A DNA stretch of 20,916 nt, taken from Gryganskiella cystojenkinii (taxonomy: Eukaryota; Mortierellomycota; Mortierellomycetes; Mortierellales; Mortierellaceae). Numbering within the stretch: the first letter of the stretch is position 1; every line of letters starts with the position of its first letter. The stretch spans positions 1 through 20,916 of the forward strand of contig JAAAIG010000581.1 of the NCBI GenBank assembly GCA_015852425.1. Direction: 5' to 3'. A program made the position numbers and the translations under genes. The notes beneath the pieces were generated by a model that was not told where the DNA came from, did no database searches, and worked only from the letters and a program-made list of their open reading frames with translations. This document shows, in pieces, positions 1 to 7,982 of the stretch.

Positions 1-33
1 TGCAATTTGAAGTCTGGTCTCCGTGAGATCCAT
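1..33 (-). CDS. F-box protein, copy A (5' end only, cut by window edge)
   Basis: The minus strand from position 33 reads ATG followed by MDLTETRLQIA, identical to the first 11 codons of the complete F-box gene that starts at 2779. The 60 bases upstream are also nearly identical to that gene's 5' flank, differing by one T in a T-run. The rest of the gene lies left of the window, so nothing can be said about its integrity. I infer a tandem paralogue of the 995-2779 gene, with the same start and a related promoter. Confidence 0.75.
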   Translation of the reverse strand, partial: MDLTETRLQIA

Positions 34-237
34 GATGTTATGGTGTTGGTTTTTTTGTTGATGAGAAATAAAGTCGAAAGAGTGTGAAAACCAGATATTA
101 TATAACATGAGCCCAAGACCATGGGGAAAAAAAAAGTTATGACAATCGTTCTACGCCGCACAGCACAAAAGCCTTGCCGCAGACAAAAGCGGCGCAGGAG
201 AAATACCTCTGGGATCTTTTTGTTCTTCGTGTGGACA

Positions 238-336
238 ATTCACTATACATTTTTTTTTTTTTTTTTTTTTTTTATTCTTCGGGAAGAGAGAAAAATTGAG
301 GTGTGTTTCGCTAAGCTTACTACACGCCTATTCACT
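238..336 (-). mobile_element. Short retroposon-like insertion with poly(A) tail on the minus strand
   Basis: Block A carries roughly 92 extra bases here that block B lacks at the aligned position (around 3 kb minus 30). The extra segment contains an uninterrupted run of 24 T (250-273), so it ends in poly(A) on the minus strand, preceded there by GAATAAA-like sequence. The 7-bp direct repeat ATTCACT occurs at 238-244 and 330-336, as expected for a target-site duplication. This looks like target-primed insertion of a short polyadenylated RNA (a SINE fragment or truncated processed transcript). The source RNA is not recognisable. T-run slippage plus chance repeats is an alternative. Confidence 0.4.
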
Positions 337-559
337 GTGTATAGTACAAGGTTATGAAGCTATGGGGTTCTCATTTACAATGCCACCAGGGTCAAGGGTT
401 TTTTCGTAGTTTGAAACTGCCAGATCCAGGTCATCCACGGGTATTTCTCCTCGACCTTATTTCGTCCGATCGGGCCTCCTTTCTACGATCTGAATGTTAA
501 ACAGAAGCGCATGTCATTGCGCTCCTCGTACTCGTCCCATAGAATAGAGGTCGGTCTCA

Positions 560-994
560 TTTCAGGAAGCATTCCGATAGGGGTGGACGTCGATGAGATG
601 AAAAAATAGCGTGAAGGCAATGGCAAGGATGAAGCAAAGGGTGTTGCAATGGGCGATTTGGGGGAGAGACGATGCCAAACTCGTGGTCTGTCGAAAGAGT
701 TGTGATTGTCCGTCGCTCCTGGTCGCCATCGAATTATTTACTTGCATGTCAGTTTTCCCAGTAACTATGTCATGACAGTCGCTGACTGGAGATATTGTAG
801 ATGTTGGTCCCGACAGACACGACGAAGATGAGCGATAAAATGCATCGCATGCGGTGTGCGTCTCTTCTCGTTGTCCCCCCCTTGTTCGACAACATAGATA
901 ATCAGAAGACCAACGATGTCGTATTCGTTTGGCGTTTTGGAAAAAAAAAGACAACTATTTTATCTTTTTTTTATAATAATTGTCTCAACTTATC
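560..994. other. Intergenic: 3' flank of F-box copy B
   Basis: This lies between block A and the stop of the minus-strand F-box gene. It has short overlapping open frames in both directions but nothing I recognise. A T-rich stretch at about 940-980 beside the stop (minus strand: A-rich, with TTATAAAAAAA-like sequence) is a plausible 3' UTR and poly(A) region for copy B. No strong AATAAA was seen. Confidence 0.4.
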
Positions 995-2779
995 TTATCT
1001 TGGGAAGGCAATGGCAATGCCCTGTGTTGAGCGGAAAAGCGGTTTGTGCGTTTGAAAACGCTGCATCTCTGGCCAAATGTCCAGTAGCCAGGGCAATGAA
1101 CGCTTAATTTCCTTCCTCATGATCAACCCTGTTGGCCAGGTTCTTTGTGATCGTGATGAGAAAAAGAAGCTTTCGCCCCAATAGATGCGATCGGGCTCTA
1201 GACCTTCCAAACACAGGTCCTCGAGCTCCTTGAATCCACAAAGTCGTTCAAACAGCCATCGGTTCTCCTCTGGGGTCGGCGCCGAATTCACGCGCGCTTG
1301 CAAGACCGATAATCGAGAACACACCCAGGGGGTATCCCTGGCCGGCAACTGTGGATCATCCGGTCCGACATAAATATGATGCGGGTTGAAATGAAACGTC
1401 GGATCGCTCGTTATCTGCACACTGTTGTTCTGGGCTGGTAAGGCACTCGTCTTGAAAAGCTGTAGATTCGGACAAGAGCACAGTATCACGTGGTTGACCA
1501 CCATGTGCGGCGCCCAGCGAGTCAAGTCCAATTTGCAAAGACTGTCGTAATGCCTTGACAACGATCGCAGGACGAGACCTCCGGCCGGGACATGGTAGGT
1601 GAGGGACACATAGAACTCGGTCAGGCGTGCTGGGGAATAAGCTGGCATTGTCGAGGACGGCGAAGACGATGATGGAGAGGATGAAGTTGACGATGATGAC
1701 AGCAAAGGCAGAGGATAAGGTGAGGGCGAGGGGAGGAAATTCAGCCAGGTTTGCAAGTCTACAGTCTCACCCCAACCGCCTGTAGCCGGTTGATGAATTC
1801 TCAGCTCTTGCAGTCGAGGCAACGTCCGAGGGCGGAAAAGATGCTCAAATAATCGCAGGATCGACTGTCGATCCGTTGTAAAAGCTGTGTGACTCAAGTT
1901 CCAGGCCAGCATTTCGAGGTTCCCACACGCTTGGACAAGTCTCATTTGATCGTAGACAGAGGAATTCGAGGACCCCAGGTCCAATTGACGCATCTTGGGT
2001 AATGCACTCCCAGTTTGTTGTTGTTGTTGTTGCGTTGGTTGTCCTGGGTGGGCGCCTTGTCTTGGGAGTGGCTTCATGGACGGTGGCAGTGGTAACGTGT
2101 CCCTAGGTGTCCTTTCGTTGTTAAATCTCAGCGTGAGCTTGGACAAGTTCTCACAGATTTTCCAGAACGAGGGTATAGGAAAGACGGTCCCCCGTCCATT
2201 GTGAAACTCAAAGTCTTCGATATAGAGTTCATCTGGAGAACACGCCTCGACAAGGGCCGACCAGACCTCGGTCTTGAGTTTTCGAACCGCTAATCTCCGA
2301 AGTCCAGGATTTCTCTTAAAGAGCTCAGACCATTTCGAGACCAGGAGAGGAATGGTACGCCCATAGGATCTTTTTTCAGGGAATTGTCCCGTGAGCTCGA
2401 TCTCTTTTAGGTCTGTGAGTCTGAAGGCGGTGAAAGATGAGGAGGAGGTGGTGGTGGTAGGAACAGAGGATGAAGACAAGGTCGAGATAGTCATAGTAGT
2501 CGCAGGCGTGGATAGTAGTAGTTGTTGTTCCGGTGTTGCAGAGAGCTGGAGTAGCTGGTCAATGACAGGGGTATCGATTCTCAATTTCAGGGTCTGGGCA
2601 TGGACAACATGGCGAGTGACTTTGTCTGTGATTGGTGAAGTGACATTGTTGTCGTCAATGACGCGGTAGAGAAGGGGCGAAAAGTAATCGTTCCAGGAAT
2701 GACACACCCGAGCACAGGCACAGATGTCAGCCAGGACCAGGTGGGATGCAATTTGAAGTCTGGTCTCCGTGAGATCCAT
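995..2779 (-). CDS. F-box protein with leucine-rich (RNI-like) region, copy B
   Basis: A single uninterrupted frame encodes 594 residues from the ATG at 2779; the frame stays open a further 25 codons upstream. I chose this start because the same ATG and flank are conserved in copy A and because the F-box follows at once. Residues 1-41 are an F-box (MDLTETRLQIASHL, then ADICACARVCHSWNDYFSPLLY), the segment that in this family binds Skp1 and places the protein in an SCF ubiquitin ligase as substrate receptor. The remainder has irregular leucine-rich segments (LRRLAVRKL, LSKLTLRFN, MRQLDLGSS, LPRLQELRI, LCKLDLTRW, LEDLCLEGL) typical of fungal RNI-like F-box proteins. It is interrupted by Ser/Thr-rich stretches and a Gln run. 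The substrate cannot be told from sequence. There are no introns. Neighbours: copy A to the left in tandem, relic C to the right. Confidence 0.85.
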   Translation of the reverse strand: MDLTETRLQIASHLVLADICACARVCHSWNDYFSPLLYRVIDDNNVTSPITDKVTRHVVHAQTLKLRIDTPVIDQLLQLSATPEQQLLLSTPATTMTISTLSSSSVPTTTTSSSSFTAFRLTDLKEIELTGQFPEKRSYGRTIPLLVSKWSELFKRNPGLRRLAVRKLKTEVWSALVEACSPDELYIEDFEFHNGRGTVFPIPSFWKICENLSKLTLRFNNERTPRDTLPLPPSMKPLPRQGAHPGQPTQQQQQQTGSALPKMRQLDLGSSNSSVYDQMRLVQACGNLEMLAWNLSHTAFTTDRQSILRLFEHLFRPRTLPRLQELRIHQPATGGWGETVDLQTWLNFLPSPSPYPLPLLSSSSTSSSPSSSSPSSTMPAYSPARLTEFYVSLTYHVPAGGLVLRSLSRHYDSLCKLDLTRWAPHMVVNHVILCSCPNLQLFKTSALPAQNNSVQITSDPTFHFNPHHIYVGPDDPQLPARDTPWVCSRLSVLQARVNSAPTPEENRWLFERLCGFKELEDLCLEGLEPDRIYWGESFFFSSRSQRTWPTGLIMRKEIKRSLPWLLDIWPEMQRFQTHKPLFRSTQGIAIAFPR

Positions 2780-3186
2780 GATGTTATGGTGTTGGTTTTT
2801 TGTTGATGAGAAATAAAGTCGAAAGAGTGTGGAACCCAGATGTGATCGAGCCATGGCAAGGATTTTATGGCAATCGTACTACGCCTCTAGATAAACAACC
2901 TTTCTTGGCAAAGCTTTGGGCGCAGGAGCGATACCCCCAAGATCTTTTGGTTTCTTTGAGTTTGGACCACTGTTACGAAGTTATGGAGTTATGGGTTCTC
3001 ATTTACAATGCAGCAGGTCAAGGGTTTTTTGGTAGCTTGAAAGTGCCAGATCCGCCCACCCACGGGGGTATTTCTCGTCAATCTCATTTCGTCCGATCAG
3101 ACCTCCTCTTCACGTTCTGGATGTTGAACAGAAACGCATATCATTGTTTTTCTCGCACTCGTCCCATAAAATAGACGACGGTCTCA
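2747..3186. repeat. Duplicated block, copy B (F-box 5' end plus upstream region)
   Basis: This is the partner of 1-559. It spans the first codons of the intact F-box gene and its upstream region on the minus strand. It lacks the poly(T) insertion and so preserves the empty site. Since the gene reads leftward, 2780-3186 should contain its promoter and 5' UTR. No clear TATA element was found. Confidence 0.8.
2800..3174 (+). other. Open frame (124 codons) in the F-box upstream region, possible coding relic
   Basis: The plus strand is open here and reads protein-like in its middle (for example GFYGNRTTPLDKQPFLAKLW and QGFFGSLKVPDP). In block A the matching bases keep GQGFF-SLK-PDP in one frame (FFRSLKLPDP) but are broken elsewhere by indels and a stop. 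Part of the similarity is simply the shared DNA duplication. I do not recognise the peptide, and it lies in the promoter region of an opposing gene. It could be an old gene or transposon remnant, or chance. Confidence 0.2.
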
Positions 3187-3637
3187 ATCCATAATAGTAA
3201 TGTTTGCTGCTCAGCATATCCAAAGACACGAGATCATGGTGGTAGCATTGCTGATCAAGCAACCGTCGATTCCATATAGGTTTCCTGGCATGTACATGAT
3301 CTGGAGTTTCACGAGTCGAAAACAGAGAGGCCAAACTCTTTTTTTCTGCAGAGGAGGAGAGAATAAGGCCAACATTTCTTTTCCACTCTTTGTTTTGGAT
3401 TTGAATGATTGAAAAAGTGGACAAGACATCAACAAGACCTTGTTCTCCATATTCCTCACACTGTGCCACCAACCCAAGAGGTAGCGTTGACTTGAAAGGA
3501 CACCAAAACCGAGACCGGAACCAATGACTACCTTCGCTTCGAAAAAGTATGTCTGTCGCATTGAGCTCTTTGAGAACACCTGGGGGAAAAAAGAATCGCG
3601 GTTCGAGGGCACATGATCGCCTGCATAAGCGGTAGGG
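3187..3637. other. Intergenic, nothing recognised
   Basis: This lies between block B and the F-box relic. Overlapping short minus-strand frames (about 120-130 codons) look non-coding in composition and match nothing I know. No repeats or RNA genes were seen. Confidence 0.4.
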
Positions 3638-3848
3638 TTAGTTTGCAGGCTCTAACAGCATGAAGAGGCCACGGGCATGGACACTATGCCGAGAGGCTTT
3701 TGCAAATGAAGCTGCATTGAATTGACTGATTTGTATGTGGAGAAGGGGTGAAAAGTTGTCATTCCCGGCCTTGTTGAGGAGGGTGCAGGCGGAAATGTGT
3801 GTCAGGGACTAGTAGGAGGCTACATGAGAAAATCTCGACAACGTCCAT
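3638..3848 (-). pseudogene. F-box gene relic, copy C
   Basis: From an ATG at 3848 the minus strand reads MDVVEIFSCSLLLV. After a one-base frame change it continues ISACTLLNKAGNDNFSPLLH and then ASRHSVHARGLFML to a stop at 3638-3640. This parallels copy B (MDLTETRLQIASHLV, then ICACARVCHSWNDYFSPLLY and TRHVVHAQTLKL) in order and spacing, including the invariant FSPLL and the VHA motif. Nucleotide similarity is also visible at GGGCATGGACA and GAGAAGGGG-GAAAAGT. The frame change, the early stop and the missing rest of the gene indicate a decayed, truncated paralogue, older than the A/B duplication. Confidence 0.65.
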
Positions 3849-4216
3849 TGCGCGAGCAACGGGCGTGGAATCGGGAAGAAGGAATGAACGAGCTGTGAAA
3901 GACGTAGGGAGAGAGAAGTCCATTTTTATCCATGCGTGCCCCACAAAGTAACGTGAGCACCCCCGCACTCAAGGACACAAATGGAAAAAACAAAAAATGG
4001 GTCCTAACGCACTCTGGGTGGAGGCACAGCGACGGACCCACTTTTTTTATATTATTGGTTTTGTGGGTGGGTTTGTCTTCTTGACGTTTTGCATAGCTCT
4101 CTCCTCATTGACGTTATTTCTTAGTCATTTCTTTTCTTTTCTTCTCTACATTCATTCTTCTATCGATTCCATTCATCCCAAACTTACATTTAATTCTCTG
4201 CATCATAACGAGACAG
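3849..4216 (+). promoter_or_regulatory. Upstream region of the ERMARD-like gene
   Basis: This stretch lies between the F-box relic and the ATG at 4217. Its downstream half (about 4080-4200) is CT-rich, in the style of fungal core promoters and 5' leaders. A weak TATATTA sequence lies near 4048. No coding sequence was recognised. Confidence 0.35.
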
Positions 4217-6892
4217 ATGGCCCCTGTCACTCGAGCGTACTTGCCATCGTTTGTCTGGGACCTCGTCCATTTTGACAGAGACACTCTCCGCTCTTCCTCT
4301 TTTCAACCAAACTCGATATTTCTCGATACTAAAGGTCTCTTGATCAAGGATACACTCTTACCAGGCACCATCCTACCCGATGTGGTACTTCATAGTCAAA
4401 TCACAACCCCTCCAGAGCCTCGAGACCTTGATCCGTTCAAGCTCGCTTGTCTCGAAATCCTATCCGAGCTCCGATCTCTATTAGAAACACCAACGCGGCG
4501 ATCTCTTTCGGATCTTTACTCTGAACAATTGACATGGATGAACGAGTCCAGTCGGAGAGCCTGCGAGATCTGGTTCGATTTATTCACGGCTGGCACCTTT
4601 GATCAAGCTTGGCTGATTGGATCCACAGTCCTGGAGCAACTTCTCGGCACTGTAAGTTTTTGAAACCGTACTTTTCGTTTAGTCAAGGAAACATACAGCT
4701 GATCGGATCTGTGCGATATTGATAGCTGACCGTATCATGGTCATGATTCCTCTAATAGATCATCTGTGCTCTTCAAGGACCAGATACGTTTGTACCCTTC
4801 TTAGTCCGGGATCTGCTATCGGTGCCCTGTCTAACAAAGTGCATCGATCGTCATTTGGTAAAACGTTTAGCAATCTTTCATCTAGCATATCTGATCAGAA
4901 ACCGGTTTGATCCGATGGTCGTTAGCTAACAGACTTTTCCGATTGCGACACCACCATAGATCCAAGTACTAAAGACGATGCTAGGGTCGCCCATGACGCT
5001 TAATATCAGGAACTTGCTCTGGCATGGATTCATCACCCCTCAGGATGAGATCCCCCTGGACGCCTACGGTGCAATGCTGCTCGGCGTGACCATGACTATC
5101 GCTGCTAGTGCACAAGGAAAATTCAAAGGGGCAACACCCCTGGCCAGACATCTTTCACCTGAAGTTTATTACCATTGCGGCTCTGGTGACCGTGAGGACT
5201 TACAACCACAGCCCCAGGAGATCGACGCAACGACTACGAGCCACAGTTTCGACCGCATCTACGAGAGTGCTGTTTTCAAGACAGGCCCGATCCCTCAAGT
5301 AGATGTCTCTAAGAGTGCCAAGGCTCTTTACGAACTCATCGATGTGAGCATGTTTGTGACCCCTGGAACAAAGAGTCAATGGCGCAGCGCGATCGGTCAT
5401 CTGGATGATAATACCCACAAGCGACAATTCGTCTTTGTCATGTCCACTCTTCCTCTAATCGAACATGCACTCCGACTTCTCTACGTGACCAACAATGCTT
5501 GCAAGGAGGATCGGAGGGCAGCCTTGATCGCGGGTGAATACTATGTGACATTGGATGTGATCTTGGACAGGACGGTCCCATCAGACTTCTTTTACCCCGA
5601 CTCCCCAGTGTTACACAAGTGGGATCCGGACTGTATACCAAACCAGCTCTACTCTGCCATTTGTCCGAGTGTCATGGTAAGTCAAGGCACCAAGATGCAC
5701 TTACACGCCATGATGGCCGCAGAGAACCCTACTCCCTCCCCCCCCAAAAAAATATAGAAAAAAAAAACTCGACAGTTAACACCATTCGATATTCTCGACG
5801 GTCAATGTCTCCTAGAACCAACTCAACGACCTCTTTATGCTGGATCTCGGTCCCCGACTACGGGATCGAACAAGTCATGGGGAGTTTAACGTCTTTCTGG
5901 GTCGAGATATCACGATGGATCCCTGGTTCAACTGCTATGTAGGGCTGGTGATCCATCTCCTGTATCGACATATCCCTGCTCATGAGCTCGCCACGGAGCA
6001 TTTGTGTTTGGCCTCGGACGACTATGAGCTGTGGATAAGTCTTTATACCACGACTCGATTTGATGAATGGGCCGCGTTGAAGAAGGAAGCTGCGCGATGC
6101 CTGGTCCATCTGACGAAATACCGAGCAATCGCCGTGTCTCTCTTGGACGCGGGACAGGAAAGCTCACATGATTTTCCACGGATACCATGGGTAACGAAAC
6201 CGACCGATCGATCGAGTTCTTGGAGCTGCGGGGAATTATCCGTGTTCAACAACTTGGAAACCTTTTCGACACTCTCGATCCAAGAACTAGTCGTAGTCTG
6301 TGATCAGGCGTGGCCATCGTCATGTCCACAGTCATCACGGTTTAGTTGCAATATCCCGGCGTGGATCATGATCCTGCAGAGTATCCAGTTTGCCACAGAA
6401 AAGGTGACGTCCAAGATTATGACGTATTCTGAGCAATTGAAGCAACGAACGCTCTCGTCCCGGGGACGGAAACAATTGGATCAGATACGACCCTTAGTTC
6501 CAGGGTTTCTGGGAATGTTGACGGATTGTCTGGTGTTGATCGAGCAATTGGTCATGTCGACGTCTTCTGCACTCTCGACGGATTCATCATCCGAAAGACA
6601 ACAAGAGCCGCAGCAACCGACAAGGTCAACAACAGGGGTACCAGCAACAACAACTAGACCAGTACTAGAATCTTCACATACACCGGAGGGCAAGACGATC
6701 ATTCAGGTGATAGACCGATCGAGTACGAGTGAGATCCAGCTCCGGTTACGGATAACGACATTTGTAGACCAGTTTGTGTCGCAGTTTGAGAAGGTCAAGT
6801 TGGAGCTGATTCCGCTGGCGTGGGAACAGATGGACAAGCACGTTGGTTTATTGTTGGAGCGGGAGAAACGGTCATACGAAAAGAAGCTGTAA
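4217..6892 (+). CDS. ERMARD-like protein, DUF4209 family (4 exons)
   Basis: Exons are 4217-4651, 4759-4857, 4960-5676 and 5816-6892, giving 775 residues. All introns are phase 0 (107, 102 and 139 bp), with donors GTAAGT, GTAAAA and GTAAGT and TAG acceptors. The joined product reads [17 protein letters not shown], then [16 protein letters not shown]. The RNLLWHG at residues 195-201 is the RNxxxHG signature of DUF4209, and a second RDRTSHG lies at 433-439 within [13 protein letters not shown]. This arrangement resembles animal ERMARD (endoplasmic reticulum membrane-associated RNA degradation protein, about 680 residues), whose biochemical role is poorly defined. Unlike ERMARD I see no C-terminal membrane helices. 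Residues around 665-720 are a Ser/Thr/Gln-rich linker, followed by a Leu/Lys-rich helical C-terminus. Family assignment rests on the motif and its context; function is unknown. Confidence 0.8.
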
Positions 6893-7499
6893 ATAGAAAT
6901 TGATGTAAAAAGTAATGGGAAAAAAGTAGATGTCAGAGGGGATGCAGAGAGAAGGAATGAAAGAAATGTTGAAAAGGCGAAGAATCATAAAGGAAGAAGG
7001 GGAAAAAAGAAAAGAATAGAAAAGAAGAGAAGACGGAAGAAAAGGGTCCAACAGTGCAGCTTAGGTCAGGGGAAAGGGAAGGGGACCACACACACGCCAC
7101 ACAGCACGTCTTGCTGTCCCATCCATCCAAAACAACAATTGATGAGTCTGAGTCTGAACCCAACCAAACAAAGAGAACAAAGAGACCATCCCACTGTTCT
7201 TTAGCACGCACACACCCTCTTTTACGTTTTTTCTGCTCTTTTCCCAGGTCCGCCTTTCTCTTTTACCTTTCCTTCACATCGCCTTCCCATCAATCTTTCT
7301 TTACTATTTCATTCCCTTTTTTCTGTTGTTTGCCTTTTATGGTGCCTCTTTTCCATCCTTTTTTGTTTGATATCTCTCCATCCCCTTCTCTCCTTCTAAT
7401 CATCATCTGCTCTCCCCGCTTTTTGTTTTGATCTCTTTTGTCTAATTAATCCGTACTCTACCCCAGCCCCCCAGCCCCCTCTCCGCCCCGCAGAAAGAA
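6893..7499 (+). promoter_or_regulatory. Intergenic: 3' flank of ERMARD-like gene, then CT-rich promoter of the HDAC gene
   Basis: The first part (6893-7060) is A/G-rich and probably the 3' UTR of the upstream gene; no exact AATAAA was seen. From about 7180 to 7490 the plus strand is strongly pyrimidine-rich, ending in a C-rich stretch just before the ATG at 7500. Such tracts are common just upstream of fungal transcription start sites, which suggests HDAC transcription begins near 7490 rather than near 7983. No coding sequence was recognised. Confidence 0.4.
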
Positions 7500-7560
7500 A
7501 TGTCCTCCAGTGACCTCGGGCTCGCATCTGACCAGGGAGACAATCACAACCCGGCAATCG
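7500..7560 (+). other. Candidate alternative first coding exon of the HDAC gene
   Basis: The ATG at 7500 opens MSSSDLGLASDQGDNHNPAI and is followed by a GTAAAA donor at 7561 in phase 1. The TAG ending at 7989 is a matching acceptor. The splice would make GAG TCA GCA, in frame with the downstream N-terminus (ESANANST). The intron would be 429 bp, longer than the others in this gene. The exon lies directly after the pyrimidine-rich tract. If real, the protein starts here and not at 7983; otherwise this is 5' UTR. Confidence 0.4.
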
Positions 7561-7982
7561 GTAAAAAATCGCCTCTAATCATCCTTTTTCCGCATAACAG
7601 GAGGGTTCTAGCTTTGTTGCAATCACAGCCATCACGCAGGGGATGTGACAGTCCAATCTACCTCACGAGGGGAGGAAAGAGCTTGATCAGCCTGCACACT
7701 CTCTGGTCCAATGACAGACACGCGTCTCTCGTCCCTGGCTCTCGTCCTCATCTCCAGAGGAATCATCCTCTTTGTCTACTTTTTGATTACCCGGAAAAAA
7801 AAAAATAAGGCTGGATATGGACAATCCCACCACGCGCGTCAACAAAACTCAGCGCCTTCTCCCTCCACACGCATCCCTCTCCTTGTCTAGGGTACATACT
7901 GTACAGGGTTTTTTATGCCTTACTGACTTTTTACTTTTTTTTTTATTCTTTTGTCCTCCCCTCAACTACTGGGATTATCAAC
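7561..7982 (+). other. 5' UTR or first intron of the HDAC gene
   Basis: No coding sequence was recognised. The last 60 bases are T/C-rich (a T-run near 7930, then CCTCCCCTCAACTAC). That fits either a leader just before the ATG at 7983 or the polypyrimidine and branch region of an intron ending at 7989. Confidence 0.35.

Larger units (their letters stand above)
1..559. repeat. Duplicated block, copy A (F-box 5' end plus upstream region)
   Basis: This block aligns with 2747-3186. The first 90 or so bases are almost identical. Beyond that the match is patchy, with many substitutions and indels, but runs such as the one around 366-430 and the CTCGTCCCATA segment near 530 keep the alignment in register to the shared GGTCTCA. 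It covers the start codon and upstream region of F-box copy A. The period relative to copy B is 2746 bp. Copy A is longer mainly because of the insertion annotated at 238-336. Confidence 0.8.

Noticed and set aside
562..954. Minus-strand open frame of 130 codons downstream of the F-box gene
   Set aside because: There is no recognisable domain, no intron or promoter support, and the region fits a 3' flank. A weak resemblance of its end to the F-box C-terminus (LAIAFTLFF versus GIAIAFPR) is too short to use.
1995..2060. GTTGTTGTT / GGTGGTGG triplet tracts in the F-box gene as a possible array
   Set aside because: These are short microsatellite-like stretches encoding Gln and Ser/Thr runs. There are no spaced identical repeats as in CRISPR.
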